64,000 nt of DNA from JAFEDN01 sp963818985 (GTDB lineage Bacteria > Pseudomonadota > Gammaproteobacteria > Coxiellales > Coxiellaceae): the NCBI GenBank assembly GCA_963818985.1, contig CAWFUJ010000007.1, forward strand, positions 1 to 64,000, in the 5' to 3' direction. The notes under the pieces are model-generated. The model was given only the letters and a program-made list of their open reading frames with translations. It made no database searches and was not told the origin of the DNA. Below are positions 46,675 to 56,366 of the stretch, piece after piece. The first letter of the stretch is position 1; each line of letters begins with the position of its first letter. The translations under genes were made by a program, and so were the position numbers.

Positions 46675-49025
46675 TTAATTCTTGGCATCGGCGAACGGTA
46701 TGGTTACATCGGACATAAATAAAATGCCCATCCCTGTTCCAGCCGCTATTTTAACTGTCGGTGGTGTATTAATCGTCTGACCTAATATATCCGAGTACTT
46801 CTTACCCACTTGTCCTAAACCAACCATCGCTGATTGGCCAATACTCAACTCATCGCGCACCGTTACTGGACCTAATATCGTGTTCTGAGTGGTCGAACCT
46901 GATGACATAACGGCATCAGATATACCTGCTAAGAACGCCGAGGCAAAAAATGTCCCGTAGCGCAATAAATAGTGACTATTGACCTCGCCTGACATCGCGG
47001 TACGCGCGGTTTCAGGATCAATGGCCACGGCATTAATGGATACGCTCTTGCTGCGATCAGCTAAGTTCAACATCGTGAACGACAGCATCACCCGCTTATC
47101 CACCAAGGTAAATTTACCGAGTAATTTACCGCCTTTATAAGGACCACCGACTACGCGTGCCATAATAGGCGTGCCTTGTTCATCGGTATTGATCGCTGTA
47201 TCTAATACTGCGAAGAGGATGTCTCCGGCTTTCACTGGTGTACCATCTTTGTCATTTAAGCCCTTAAAACCTGAAGAATTCGCTACAACTGGTTTTAACT
47301 CTGGTATCGCGTCCACTCCGGTTTGCGGCGTAAAATTGCTCCAACCGGCCAATAATTTTTGCGCTTGCATCGCCATCGTTCCTTGTTGTTGCATCACCAT
47401 CTCTTGGCGTTGTTGCTTTGACATTCTTAATTGTTGTTGACGCTCTAATTCCGCTAAGCGCTCATCAGCCGAATTACTGTTAATTTTTGGCATGGTGGCA
47501 TTAGCAGAAAGTGCTGGTTGAGTTTGCACAATAACTGGAGCTGCCAGCGGCGAGTTGCTCACATAACCTGCTTCAGTCGGTGAAAAACCTGCACGTAAAA
47601 TGTCGCCTTTCGTAAAGCCAGCTAACGTTAATTCTTCAGACCCCACGCCAGCATCTTTCAATTGTTCGGCGCTGAAACCTGCGGATCTTAATTCAGCTGG
47701 GCTAAAACCAGCCGCTTGCAATTCAGCAGCACTAAAGCCCGCGTCTTTTAATTGACCGGCGGTAAAACCTGCCGCTTTTAATTCGGCGGCGCTATAACCT
47801 GCAGCCTTAAGATCAGCAGCACTAAAGCCCGCATCTTTTAATTCTTTGGCACTAAAACCCGCGGCTTTTAATTCCGCAGCGCTAAAGCCCGCAGCCTTTA
47901 ATTCGGCGGCGCTAAAACCTGCATCTCTCAACTCGGCGGCGCTAAATCCTGCCGCTTTGAGGTCGGCAGCACTAAAGCCGGCATCTTTTAATTGCTGAGC
48001 AGAAAATCCTGCCGCGCGTAATTCAGCAGCGGTGTAACCGGCTGCTTTTAATGCCGCTAAGCTGCAGCCTTTATCTTTCATGGCTTGCGCTGAGGCGCCC
48101 GCATCACGTGCTTTTTTCAATTCTTCGGGACTGCAGGCTGCATTGGTTTTACCCAAAATTAAGTCCGCAGCGAGTAAATCTTGATCCAGCTTTAAAACCC
48201 GCAGCTCGTAACTCAGCTAGAGAAAATCCGGCAGCCGCTAAAATTCAGATAGCACTGAAATTCCTGCGGCTTTTAATTCTGCAGCGCTAAAACCGGCAGC
48301 CTTAAGTTCAGCTGCTGAAAAACCTGCGGCTTTTAAATCTGCAGCTGAAAAACCAGCGTCTTTAATTGATTAGCAGAAAAACCAGCGGCTTTCAGTTCGA
48401 GCTGCGGTGAATCCCGCGGCTTTTAATTCGGCGGCGCTATAACCTGCTGCTTTTAATTCTGCAGCTGAAAAACCGGCTTGTTTTAATTCATCGACGGTAA
48501 ATCCGCAATCACGCAAAATTTGGCGTCTAACCCTGCATCTTTTAAATCGCCAATCGTATAGCCGGCCATTTTCAGTGAGGGCAGTGTGCAACCTTTGCAG
48601 CGTAATTCTAACGCTCTCACCCCAGATTCACGCGCACGTTGCAAACTGTCTACGGTGCAACTTTTAGGATCTAGCAGCAGGTAAGGTTTTAGGGTCCAAT
48701 GGACATTGATTCGGCGCCCGGGTAATTGACCAAACGTATCGATTGATCCCACAAAACTACCGCGGTTGATCGTCGGAACTGCACTGGTCCCTGCGGCACG
48801 GGCTTGTTCAGCTTTCTGGGCATTCTCGAAATCTGCTGTTTGACGTATTGCATGGTGGGGTTGCCAGCGCCGGGAATGGATTCAATATCCGGCGCTCCTG
48901 ATACATTCGCCGTACCTTGGGCCATACGCGTTTACCGCTGGCTTGCCAAACCAATACCCCAGCTGTAGCCACACCCACCACCGCAACAGCGCGATAACCA
49001 CACGCAATTTAGCATTACCAAACAT
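46675..49025 (-). pseudogene. icmE: Dot/Icm core protein IcmE/DotG, frameshifted
   Basis: DotG (IcmE) forms the inner part of the outer membrane core channel and has a VirB10-like C-terminal domain. The intact C-terminal piece 48156-46675 has decapeptide-like repeats (A-x-L-K-x-A-G-F-S) and then the VirB10-like domain with MARVVGGPYKGGKLLGKFTLV. Upstream the sequence changes frame near 48170-48370, 48480-48520, 48700-48845 and 48900-48960, but all expected text can be found, including GSFVGSIDTFGQLPGRRI and MFGNAKLRVVIAL with a membrane helix. The start is at 49025, or at 49053 if one A is removed from the A-rich leader. At least five indels: probably errors in repeat-rich sequence, or real decay. 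Confidence 0.88.
47600..48530 (-). repeat. Tandem decapeptide-like repeats within icmE
   Basis: About 30 imperfect 30-base units encode variants of A-A-E-L-K-A-A-G-F-S. They are a feature of DotG proteins, with copy number varying between species. At DNA level the units are similar enough to recombine or be misassembled. Confidence 0.85.
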
Positions 49026-49057
49026 ATTGATTTTTATTTTTTTTATCTTTCATCACT

Positions 49058-50006
49058 TTATAACCCTTTAATGTCTAATTGAATTATTTTTCCGCGTGCT
49101 GATGCTAAAATAATAGGCGCTTTAGTTAATTCATAAACATTGGTCCCATCCGGACTACGCATAGTCGATAACCAGCTCGGCGATAATACCGTTAATCGAG
49201 TCCTTAAAAATAAGCGATCCCCCATGGTCCAAGCTTGACAAGGGCCGCCGTTGACAATCAATTCTTGACTGCCTAATGGGGGCACTCCATCCAAAAAGCT
49301 TAGTAATTGTGAGTTGCCGCTATCAGGTAATCCAGTGAAGCTGGGCGCTGCATTCGGGCCTAATCCGGGCAACCGTAAATCGACCCGATAATCTACTTCT
49401 TGTTGACCGGGCAGCAAAGTGATCATCACTGGCGTGTTATGCTCTTTTAACATAACTGCTAAATTTCCCGATTGATAGGTATCGATTGCCTGCACCATCA
49501 AGGTATTGCCCTTTCTGATCCCAACGAATATTAAAACTCTTGGGATTACCCAAATCGAAAGCCTGCATCGGCCATGGTTCGCCGGTGGAATCTAAGAATA
49601 CTAATGAAGTCACATAACCGGCGCGTAAACGAATGATGGGTGGCGCAGCCCCAGGGGAAAGATTGACCATGACTGAACTGGAAGTTGGTTTGGGTGGCTT
49701 GTCGCCCGGATCAGCCGCAGCGGCTTTTTGACTTTGATCAAATAAATAACGTAAGGTTTTAATTTGATCGGGTGTTAATGGCATCATTTGCCGAGCTGTT
49801 TTAGAAAATGCTTCTTGACTCACTTCGGTTTCGCCTAGAGCACTGCTTTTACAGGTGACTGCACTGGTTAATTGGGGGTCCGCAGGCACGGGCTGAGAAG
49901 TCGCTTTGGCGCCAAATAACGCTGCCATATCAGGATCAGCTGCGAAGCTATTCAAGCATATCAGCCCTATGCAGGTAGTTAACAAAGTGGTCATGGTTTT
50001 TTTCAT
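49058..50006 (-). pseudogene. icmK: Dot/Icm outer membrane protein IcmK/DotH, one frameshift
   Basis: DotH (IcmK) is an outer-membrane-associated core protein. The ATG at 50006, behind GAGGTATTAG, begins a signal peptide (MKKTMTTLLTTCIGLICLNSFA). The N-terminal half includes PPKPTSSSVMVNLSPGAAPPIIRLRAGYVTSLVFLDSTGEPWP. The frame breaks at a G3 run (+ CCC 49510-49512); with one G less the sequence continues DQKGNTLMVQAIDTYQSGNLAVML into the intact C-terminal half ending at 49058. Total about 315 residues. Confidence 0.9.
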
Positions 50007-50050
50007 TTTTCTAATACCTCTATCCGGTTTTTTATCTCTAAGAATGTACA

Positions 50051-50083
50051 TTTTACCAGCAATACCTTAAGAAATCATTAAAA
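50051..50083 (-). promoter_or_regulatory. PmrA-type promoter of icmK-E-G-C
   Basis: TTTAAT-N5-CTTAAGG (50083-50066), nine bases, TAAAAT (50056-50051) on the minus strand, 45 bases before the icmK ATG. A second, incomplete CTTAAGG site with spacing as in the box lies at 50097-50103. Confidence 0.8.
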
Positions 50084-50137
50084 ATTAATCCGATACCTTA
50101 AGGAAACATGATGTTATAGTCAAGTGTGTTTTATTAC

Positions 50138-50161
50138 CCCCGCTCCTTCCGGGAGAGGGGA
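50138..50161. repeat. Palindromic repeat, CCCCTCTCCC family (variant)
   Basis: CCCCCGCTCCTTCCGGGAGAGGGG, an imperfect hairpin between icmL copy 2 and the icmK promoter. Confidence 0.5.
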
Positions 50162-50176
50162 TGAGGGGACAATTTT

Positions 50177-50815
50177 TTATTGCAATTGGGATTTTTGTGC
50201 CACTGGCAAGAAATTATTAATTGCTATTCGTTCTGGGTTTTCCTCAACTGGTACGCCTTCACAATGACGGTGATTTCCATCGGCATCGGAATGATTTGTT
50301 TCATATTGGTCATGCTCACCAAAATTGGTAATTGAATTTTCCACACATAATGTCCACTTAAAACCGCCTTTTGCAGTAGCCGTGGAGCGCCAGTTATTTG
50401 AGCGTCGGAAACCATTTTTAATTTGGTTAGAGTTTCTAAGTTGTTGCTTTTCTTCATGGCTTTAAGAAGTGTCGCCAGCCTTCTGCAGTAAACTTGGTAG
50501 AGGCGACTTGTAATTGATCTGACCAATGCAAAAAGTCCAAACTAAATGCTTGCCGAACAGCGTTCGCGGTCCATTGCAGCACATGGTCATCCGGAAATAC
50601 GGGGTCGTCCAATTTGTAGTTATTGACGATCCTGCCCATCGGGGGTAATTGCAAAAAATTGTGGTTGCCGGCGGATTTTTAAGTTGGTAAACAAAAACTG
50701 CAGCTAATCCACAATTCACTACCAGGACTATAAATAACGCCACTAAAGCACAGCGATAGCCATCACGATAAAAAGCGTTACGTAATAATACGAAAGATAA
50801 TGCGTCGTTTTTCAT
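50177..50815 (-). pseudogene. icmL: IcmL/DotI copy 2 (IcmM/L-like), frameshifted
   Basis: A second IcmL-type protein. It starts MKNDALSFVLLRNAFYRDGYR, the family N-terminus, has one membrane helix (ALVALFIVLVVNCGLAAVFVYQL), and the periplasmic VirB8-like domain in shifted frames: LQLPPMGRIVNNYKLDDPVFPDDHVLQW, AFSLDFLHWSDQL, EGWRHFLKAM, and the end ENPERIAINNFLPVAQKSQLQ with stop at 50177. Three indels, near 50650, 50460-50470 and 50255, join the parts. It overlaps the stop of copy 1. Confidence 0.85.
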
Positions 50816-51443
50816 GTTATTTTAGCCTCAAAATCTGTAATCAAAATGCCCTGCGGGGTATCTAACGCCGGAACTCGAGAAACAACCATGGTAACACATT
50901 CATTTGACCGTTGATGTTGATCACTGGCACTACCGAAAGTCACTAATATCGGCATTTGCAAACGTGCCACATATAACGACCACCGATTGAGCCTTAAATT
51001 TAATCAGTGGTGAGCCGGCAACCACCGCGCTCATCACTAATTTTTTATCTTGCACGGTTTTTAATAAACCGGAGGTGTCTAAAGCCTTAGAAAAAGCGCT
51101 TCCAACCACCGCTGGTGAAATATCGCAGATGCGGCATGCTAATTGAGTTTAGATAATTCACGAAATCTAAATTAAACGCAGCACGGGTCGCTAAGCTGGC
51201 CCATTCTAATAAATAGGTATTAGTCACCACCGGGCGGCTTAAAGGAGGCAGTGGAATCACCTGACCGGTGGTCATACTGGCGTAATATTTTTGTTGTCCG
51301 GGAAAAATGGCCTTATAGCTAACGGCCGCTGTCAATAGGGCACAAATGATCAACATGATCACTAGACCCGTTAAAACCCATCGAAAACTATCTCGATATT
51401 CAAAGTTTTTTTGTTGTTCTATCTTTTGAGAGAATGACTTCAT
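50812..51443 (-). pseudogene. icmL: IcmL/DotI copy 1, frameshifted
   Basis: DotI (IcmL) is the VirB8-like inner-membrane protein of the system. It has a cytoplasmic leader, a helix (WVLTGLVIMLIICALLTAAVSY), then LPPLSRPVVTNTYLLEWASLATRAAFNLDFVNYLN, and, after a frameshift near 51090-51100 and another near 50980, the C-terminal FGSASDQHQRSNECVTMVVSRVPALDTPQGILI. It starts 4 bases inside icmN and its stop overlaps the next start, so the unit is icmN-icmL1-icmL2. Coxiella also carries two adjacent icmL genes. Confidence 0.87.
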
Positions 51444-52000
51444 GATTGATAAATCCTCGATTCTGGGTGGAATTTAAATTTAATTTCTATTCGACGGTTT
51501 AAATGATGATTAGGGCCTTCGATGCTGATCGGAAACAGATTGCCATGGCCTCGCGCAAAAATTAAACGGGTGTCGATACCGTTTTTCTTTAAAAAATATA
51601 AAACTTCTTGGGCTTGTTTTTCAGTTAATGCTTGAGCGACGTCTCCTTTCTCAGTGGTATAGGCATTGATGGCTACACTGGTGGTGTCATAGCTATTAAT
51701 CAGCCTGGCCACTACATCTAAATTTTTAACGTATTGCTCATTCACATTCGCTGACTGAGTTTCAAACAAAGCGTCACTGGAGATAACGATGGTCATAGTT
51801 TCACCGATTTTGACAATGTCAATTCCACGCTCATTTAATAAATAGTTGTAAAGACTCAGCTTTTGGTCAGCTGTTTTTGGAGCGACAGGCACTATTAAAG
51901 TGGCTGGGTCTGGAGCCGGAGCGTTAGTGCAAGCATTCAAACCTATGGTGGTCAGACCGACTAAAGCCAATAAAGTAAATTTTTTCAAACGGTTAACCAT
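51440..52000 (-). CDS. icmN: Dot/Icm lipoprotein IcmN/DotK
   Basis: DotK (IcmN) is an outer-membrane lipoprotein associated with the core complex. Residues 1-24 are a lipoprotein signal with lipobox L-N-A-C; the rest is an OmpA-like peptidoglycan-binding domain (NEQYVKNLDVVARLINSYDTTSVAINAYTTEKGD, RLIFARGHGNLFPI, NRRIEIKFKF). The length of 186 is typical. Confidence 0.93.
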   Translation of the reverse strand: MVNRLKKFTLLALVGLTTIGLNACTNAPAPDPATLIVPVAPKTADQKLSLYNYLLNERGIDIVKIGETMTIVISSDALFETQSANVNEQYVKNLDVVARLINSYDTTSVAINAYTTEKGDVAQALTEKQAQEVLYFLKKNGIDTRLIFARGHGNLFPISIEGPNHHLNRRIEIKFKFHPESRIYQS

Positions 52001-52035
52001 ATAACTCCTAAGATGTGTTGTATTTTATACACTCT

Positions 52036-52068
52036 AATTTACCAGAATTACCTTAAGAGAGCATTAAA
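52036..52068 (-). promoter_or_regulatory. PmrA-type promoter of icmN-icmL-icmL
   Basis: TTTAAT-N5-CTTAAGG (52068-52051), nine bases, TAAATT (52041-52036) on the minus strand, 36 bases before the icmN start. Confidence 0.8.
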
Positions 52069-52107
52069 ATATTGAGCCTGGAGGGCATTTTGTACAGAAT
52101 GGTTTTG

Positions 52108-52129
52108 CCCCTCTCAAGAGGGAGAGGGG
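52108..52129. repeat. Palindromic repeat, CCCCTCTC family (variant)
   Basis: CCCCTCTC-AAGAGG-GAGAGGGG lies between the VWA gene end and the icmN promoter, where it may end transcription of the icmQ-P-O-VWA unit. Confidence 0.55.
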
Positions 52130-52161
52130 ATCATTCTCTGGTAGATGACAGAGGGCAGTAG

Positions 52162-53898
52162 TTACGGATAAGAATGTCGACGTGTTGGCTCAGGGTACTC
52201 TGTTACGATATCGGGACCCTTACCTTGCTTACCTGTAGGAGCGGGACGAGAGTGCGAACCCTTTGCCCAAAGGTTATCTGGCTTGTCGCTGATAGTTTTA
52301 TGGGGTTTGTGGGAAGATTTACGCGAAATGATATACGCAGCACCTCCAAATTCTACGGTTTGACCCTCAGTGACAACCATGTTTTTTAAGGATCTAGGAT
52401 GACCATCAAACACAGAAATTCTTGCTTGGGCTTTAACTTCTTCTTGCATTTTGATGAGCACGTCAACAACTTTCATAGGCAAATGCATTTGCCTAATGTA
52501 ATCAAATAGCTGGGCAACCTGTTCATGTTTTTCCACTTCAATAATAGTTGCTTGCATCGCTGAGGACAATTTTTTAATCAATTTCACAGCAACATTTCTG
52601 CCAATCGTGACTATGAATACTTGGGGAGGAGTTGTTGAAGTTTGATAGGCTCGACAAATCTCAGTTAGCCGGCGAAACAGAGCTTTTCTTTCTAAGTTTT
52701 CATTTTGATCTTCACCATCTGTTACCCCAACAACAATATGATTAACTCCAGGACTTTGGCCTATAAGCTCGAATATGCGTAAAAATACACCATATAAATT
52801 GGTGCCAGAATCAGCTTCCATCGAATCCAAAAAGCCTTTACATCTTTCTAAGGCTTTGGTTTCTTTTATTTTAAAATCCTCACATGTAACAGGAGCTTGC
52901 GGGCCCTTAATTGGATAAATAGAGAATTGAGTGGAGGAAGTGGCAACCTCTCCGATTTTTTCAGCAATTTCTTTACTTATTTTTAAAATTTGAGGAAATA
53001 AAGTCTCATCAAGAGTTCGGCCTGGATCATTTTGCCAATTCATTGATCTAGAACAATCTAAGGCATAGTGAAAATGAATAGGCTGAGAGATAGCTGCAGT
53101 TGGAGTACTTACATCCCCCAAAAGAATCATATGCCCAGTTTTTTCTTCGCCGTCACCGTTTGCTTTAATAATAAATTCAGTTCCGACGGATGTACGCAAA
53201 TAATTCAGTAGCTGTATAGCAGATGGGAAACGGATTTGGTGCTCTCCAGCGGAAGAATTTTCCTCCAGATGTGCTTGAGGGGATGTAAGGCAGCTAATGA
53301 AAAGCTTATAGTCAAAAATCACGACTTGCTTCTGCTCATCGAAAAAAAGTATCTTTTCAATTATAAAGGCAATAGGTCCTTCGGTTTTACTTTCTTTATC
53401 GACAATTGAAGCCTTAAAAACGCCGGCAGATAAAACGGCGTGTAATTGCCCATAGTTGAGTTTCCTCAAAATTGAACAAAGCACATTGATGGCAGTTTTT
53501 CGTATAGGAACGAGATCTGGCGTTGCTGATAAATCTTCGACTAGACAATCTACCCCAGTAAGATCCCAATCAAAAATAAGGCTTTTTTTAAGTTTCGGAT
53601 CCCCATATTCCAATAACCTTGCGAAAATATTATAGCCGTCAATGAGAGAAACTGTGCTGTCAGATTCAAATTTCTTTTCTTCTGATGGGGAAGATCGACC
53701 CGATCTTTTTATAACAAACTTTAGTTTATCGGTAATATTTTTAGGGGAAGAAAAAATTTGCTGGAGTTGCTCAAAAAAGGCTAGGTTTTTCGTTTTTAAC
53801 AGCAAGACTCGATTTTTTTCTTCTTCAACTGTAAAATCTTTTTTTCCAGTTAAGGCCTCCAATAAATCCTGCCAATCCGAGTTACTAATTCTTGACAT
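52162..53898 (-). CDS. VWA-domain protein in the Dot/Icm locus, function unknown
   Basis: A 578-residue protein without signal peptide or membrane segment. Residues 275-470 form a von Willebrand A domain with a complete metal site: DCSRS (281-285, DxSxS), Thr366 in DSGTNLYG, and Asp394 in GVTDGEDQ. The N-terminal 260 residues are not recognised; the last 60 are basic and Pro/Ser-rich. VWA domains mediate metal-dependent protein contacts. It sits 83 bases after icmO and before icmN, a place where Legionella has no such gene, and no separate PmrA box is found, so it is probably expressed with icmQ-P-O. It could be an effector or an accessory component; neither is shown. Confidence 0.78.
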   Translation of the reverse strand: MSRISNSDWQDLLEALTGKKDFTVEEEKNRVLLLKTKNLAFFEQLQQIFSSPKNITDKLKFVIKRSGRSSPSEEKKFESDSTVSLIDGYNIFARLLEYGDPKLKKSLIFDWDLTGVDCLVEDLSATPDLVPIRKTAINVLCSILRKLNYGQLHAVLSAGVFKASIVDKESKTEGPIAFIIEKILFFDEQKQVVIFDYKLFISCLTSPQAHLEENSSAGEHQIRFPSAIQLLNYLRTSVGTEFIIKANGDGEEKTGHMILLGDVSTPTAAISQPIHFHYALDCSRSMNWQNDPGRTLDETLFPQILKISKEIAEKIGEVATSSTQFSIYPIKGPQAPVTCEDFKIKETKALERCKGFLDSMEADSGTNLYGVFLRIFELIGQSPGVNHIVVGVTDGEDQNENLERKALFRRLTEICRAYQTSTTPPQVFIVTIGRNVAVKLIKKLSSAMQATIIEVEKHEQVAQLFDYIRQMHLPMKVVDVLIKMQEEVKAQARISVFDGHPRSLKNMVVTEGQTVEFGGAAYIISRKSSHKPHKTISDKPDNLWAKGSHSRPAPTGKQGKGPDIVTEYPEPTRRHSYP

Positions 53899-53981
53899 TT
53901 CACAACCTCCCTATAGTTTATGCGCTAATGTTTTAGTGTCTTCCAAGGTATGAAACTTGTCAAGTAAAGCAGATAATAGCC

Positions 53982-56366
53982 TTATTTTTTATTGGCTTCG
54001 GCTGCTTCTTGTTTTTTTATAGTAATACTATCAATCAAACGATTAGCCAAGCTCACTAATTCAGTCGAATCTAAGTTGCCTTTGTTGATGGGTGGATAAT
54101 AAGTACCCTGCTCCATATCACGTACCAATTCCATAGCAATATTCATGGCTTGTTGACTATTTTTACCGCATAAACGTTGTAAATACTCTAATTGATCACG
54201 AGTGGTGCCGCGTGGCAATAGCGGTTTGGTAAACGGCTCACTTTTATCCAGCAACACTTTGTTTAAGTATTGATTGGTGCGCATCGGCATAAAAATATTA
54301 AGTTCCTGATCACTCAATTCATTAACTTCTTGCATCGCATCGCTAAAACCAGGCATATCTACCGCTGATCCCTGACGCAATTTCTTCAGCGCGGTAATTG
54401 AGCGGTCGATCAATGGTAGTTCCTGATGACGTTGCAATAAACCCGTGACATTGTCGACTTCTTCTTCTGGCGCGACTTCTGGCTTAAATATAATAGAGCC
54501 CTCGCCCACCAATTTATTAAAATGATCAAAGCTCTTATTGAGTTTTTTGACATCGTTATCGATAGGCGCACCCACTTTGATGAAATGCGTTAAACGCATC
54601 CGCTTAACAGGTGGCGGCGCTGCATAAAAGAATCTGCCCCGAACAATCTTAGATTTAAATAAGAAATGTGCTTCACCAGGGCGTTGTTCTTTTAGATCCA
54701 GCAAATCGACACGATTACGTTTTTCTAATTTTGCACCCTTGGCATCTGCATAGGTTCCAATCACGTTGCCTGAATCGACTTGGAAACTATCGACGTGAGT
54801 CACATAAGATTCGCCAGCTGATTTCATAAAGAAATCCCAAGTTTCGGTCGGATCTTCTAATTTCATACACATTTTAATGTTACAGTTAGCACCAATGGAG
54901 GCGGCTTCTTCTTTAGAAGCTTTTTGGAATGCTGGTAAATCTTGACCCGCAAAAACAACTGAAAAGCCAAGTGAACGTGCTTGCGCTGGCACTACTGCAA
55001 AGCCTTTTACCGCATAATAACCATATTCGTCCAAAATACAAAGATAAGGGGTGTCGGCATTGGTTGGCTTACTCGTCACTAAATCGGCATAAGTCCCTTC
55101 TACCGCGTCTCCTAAACCACTGGCCATCATCACTTTTAAAGTCGCAATAATCACTTTACCCAAATTTGATAATTCTTCTGGGGATTTTTCTAACGCTGGT
55201 AATAATACGCATAAAATACGGCGATTTAATACCACGTCTTTTAAATCTACTTCAGCTAAATTAGTACGCAAAATATGGCCATAAGTATCTGCTAAACAGG
55301 AAAATATACGGGTTAACTGCATGGTAATAAACCCATGTTGTTCTAATACTTGAGAGACTTGCTGGCCCTTTTTATCCTTGTTATAGCCTGGTAAGTTGAA
55401 TACATAGTTATTAATTGGCTCTAAAATAGAAGCGGGTAGATTAGCTAAGCTAATTGCCTCTTGGCCATCACGGATAAAAAGTTTATCAATCACGATCGCT
55501 TCTAAGCGTGGTAATAAAAAGTAGTTACGGATCGTATTGGCATCTAACAAAATATGGTTAGCATCGCGCATTACCACCAGCACTTTCATAATGGCTTCAA
55601 CGAAGCCCATCGCTCGGCCTTTCCACATATCACCGTCGGCGCTGGCGGAACTGGACTCCATCATACTAATAATTAACTGCGATAACATGCTCGAAGAACC
55701 CGTCGCAAATGGGTTTAAGGTATTCGATAATCGTTTTTCTTGTGGACCCACGACGTCACGGGCGCCAGTCATAAAATTGATAAGCAATAAATCATCTTCG
55801 CGCCCCATGGAACGGACCATCGAAAATATTTTTGCATACAGAGAGTTATCACCTTTACCGTCGACATAAATAAAGCCACTGGCTTGTAATAACGCATTAT
55901 AGGCCATACCAATTAATGCTTCGGTTTTACCACTACCAGTCGATCCAAAGATCAGCACGTGGGTACGCATATCATCGTTGTTAAACCATAATTCAGATTG
56001 AGTACTGATTTCATTGCCTAAGAAATAAATACCTCGAGCTTTTGTAGGTTTTCCGGTCTTAGGATGCGGATCATTATGGTCATCAGCACCTGATGCTTGG
56101 GGCATACGAAATGGCAAAGAATTTTTTTGGATAAAGCATAATATAAAAATACAGATACCCACAGTGAACAATATTTCGGTTAAAAAACCTAAGAAATACA
56201 TAATAACGGCTATAGCGGTTAAGGAAATCGCCGCGCCTTTGGGTGTGCGCCAAAAATCGGTCACACGCCGAGTTAACGGACGAGTGTCACGGATAATCTG
56301 CTTATAATTTTGTTCTTGGTGCGAGTCTAAGCCACGCTGCCGTCTATTTTTATCTTTTACTGCCAT
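53982..56366 (-). CDS. icmO: Dot/Icm coupling protein IcmO/DotL
   Basis: DotL is the VirD4-like coupling ATPase that hands effectors to the channel. An N-terminal membrane segment (ISLTAIAVIMYFLGFLTEILFTVGICIFILCFI, about 48-82) precedes the P-loop IFGSTGSGKTEALIG, a Walker B at LCILDEYGYYAVKG and arginine-finger/glutamine motif VVFAGQDLPAF. The C-terminal 150 residues are the region that in Legionella binds DotN, IcmS-IcmW and LvgA. Length 794 agrees. It overlaps icmP by 10 bases. Confidence 0.97.
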   Translation of the reverse strand: MAVKDKNRRQRGLDSHQEQNYKQIIRDTRPLTRRVTDFWRTPKGAAISLTAIAVIMYFLGFLTEILFTVGICIFILCFIQKNSLPFRMPQASGADDHNDPHPKTGKPTKARGIYFLGNEISTQSELWFNNDDMRTHVLIFGSTGSGKTEALIGMAYNALLQASGFIYVDGKGDNSLYAKIFSMVRSMGREDDLLLINFMTGARDVVGPQEKRLSNTLNPFATGSSSMLSQLIISMMESSSASADGDMWKGRAMGFVEAIMKVLVVMRDANHILLDANTIRNYFLLPRLEAIVIDKLFIRDGQEAISLANLPASILEPINNYVFNLPGYNKDKKGQQVSQVLEQHGFITMQLTRIFSCLADTYGHILRTNLAEVDLKDVVLNRRILCVLLPALEKSPEELSNLGKVIIATLKVMMASGLGDAVEGTYADLVTSKPTNADTPYLCILDEYGYYAVKGFAVVPAQARSLGFSVVFAGQDLPAFQKASKEEAASIGANCNIKMCMKLEDPTETWDFFMKSAGESYVTHVDSFQVDSGNVIGTYADAKGAKLEKRNRVDLLDLKEQRPGEAHFLFKSKIVRGRFFYAAPPPVKRMRLTHFIKVGAPIDNDVKKLNKSFDHFNKLVGEGSIIFKPEVAPEEEVDNVTGLLQRHQELPLIDRSITALKKLRQGSAVDMPGFSDAMQEVNELSDQELNIFMPMRTNQYLNKVLLDKSEPFTKPLLPRGTTRDQLEYLQRLCGKNSQQAMNIAMELVRDMEQGTYYPPINKGNLDSTELVSLANRLIDSITIKKQEAAEANKK

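Noticed and set aside
47600..48530. Regular short repeats suggesting a CRISPR array
   Set aside because: The units are 30-base codon-periodic repeats of a protein, without unique spacers.
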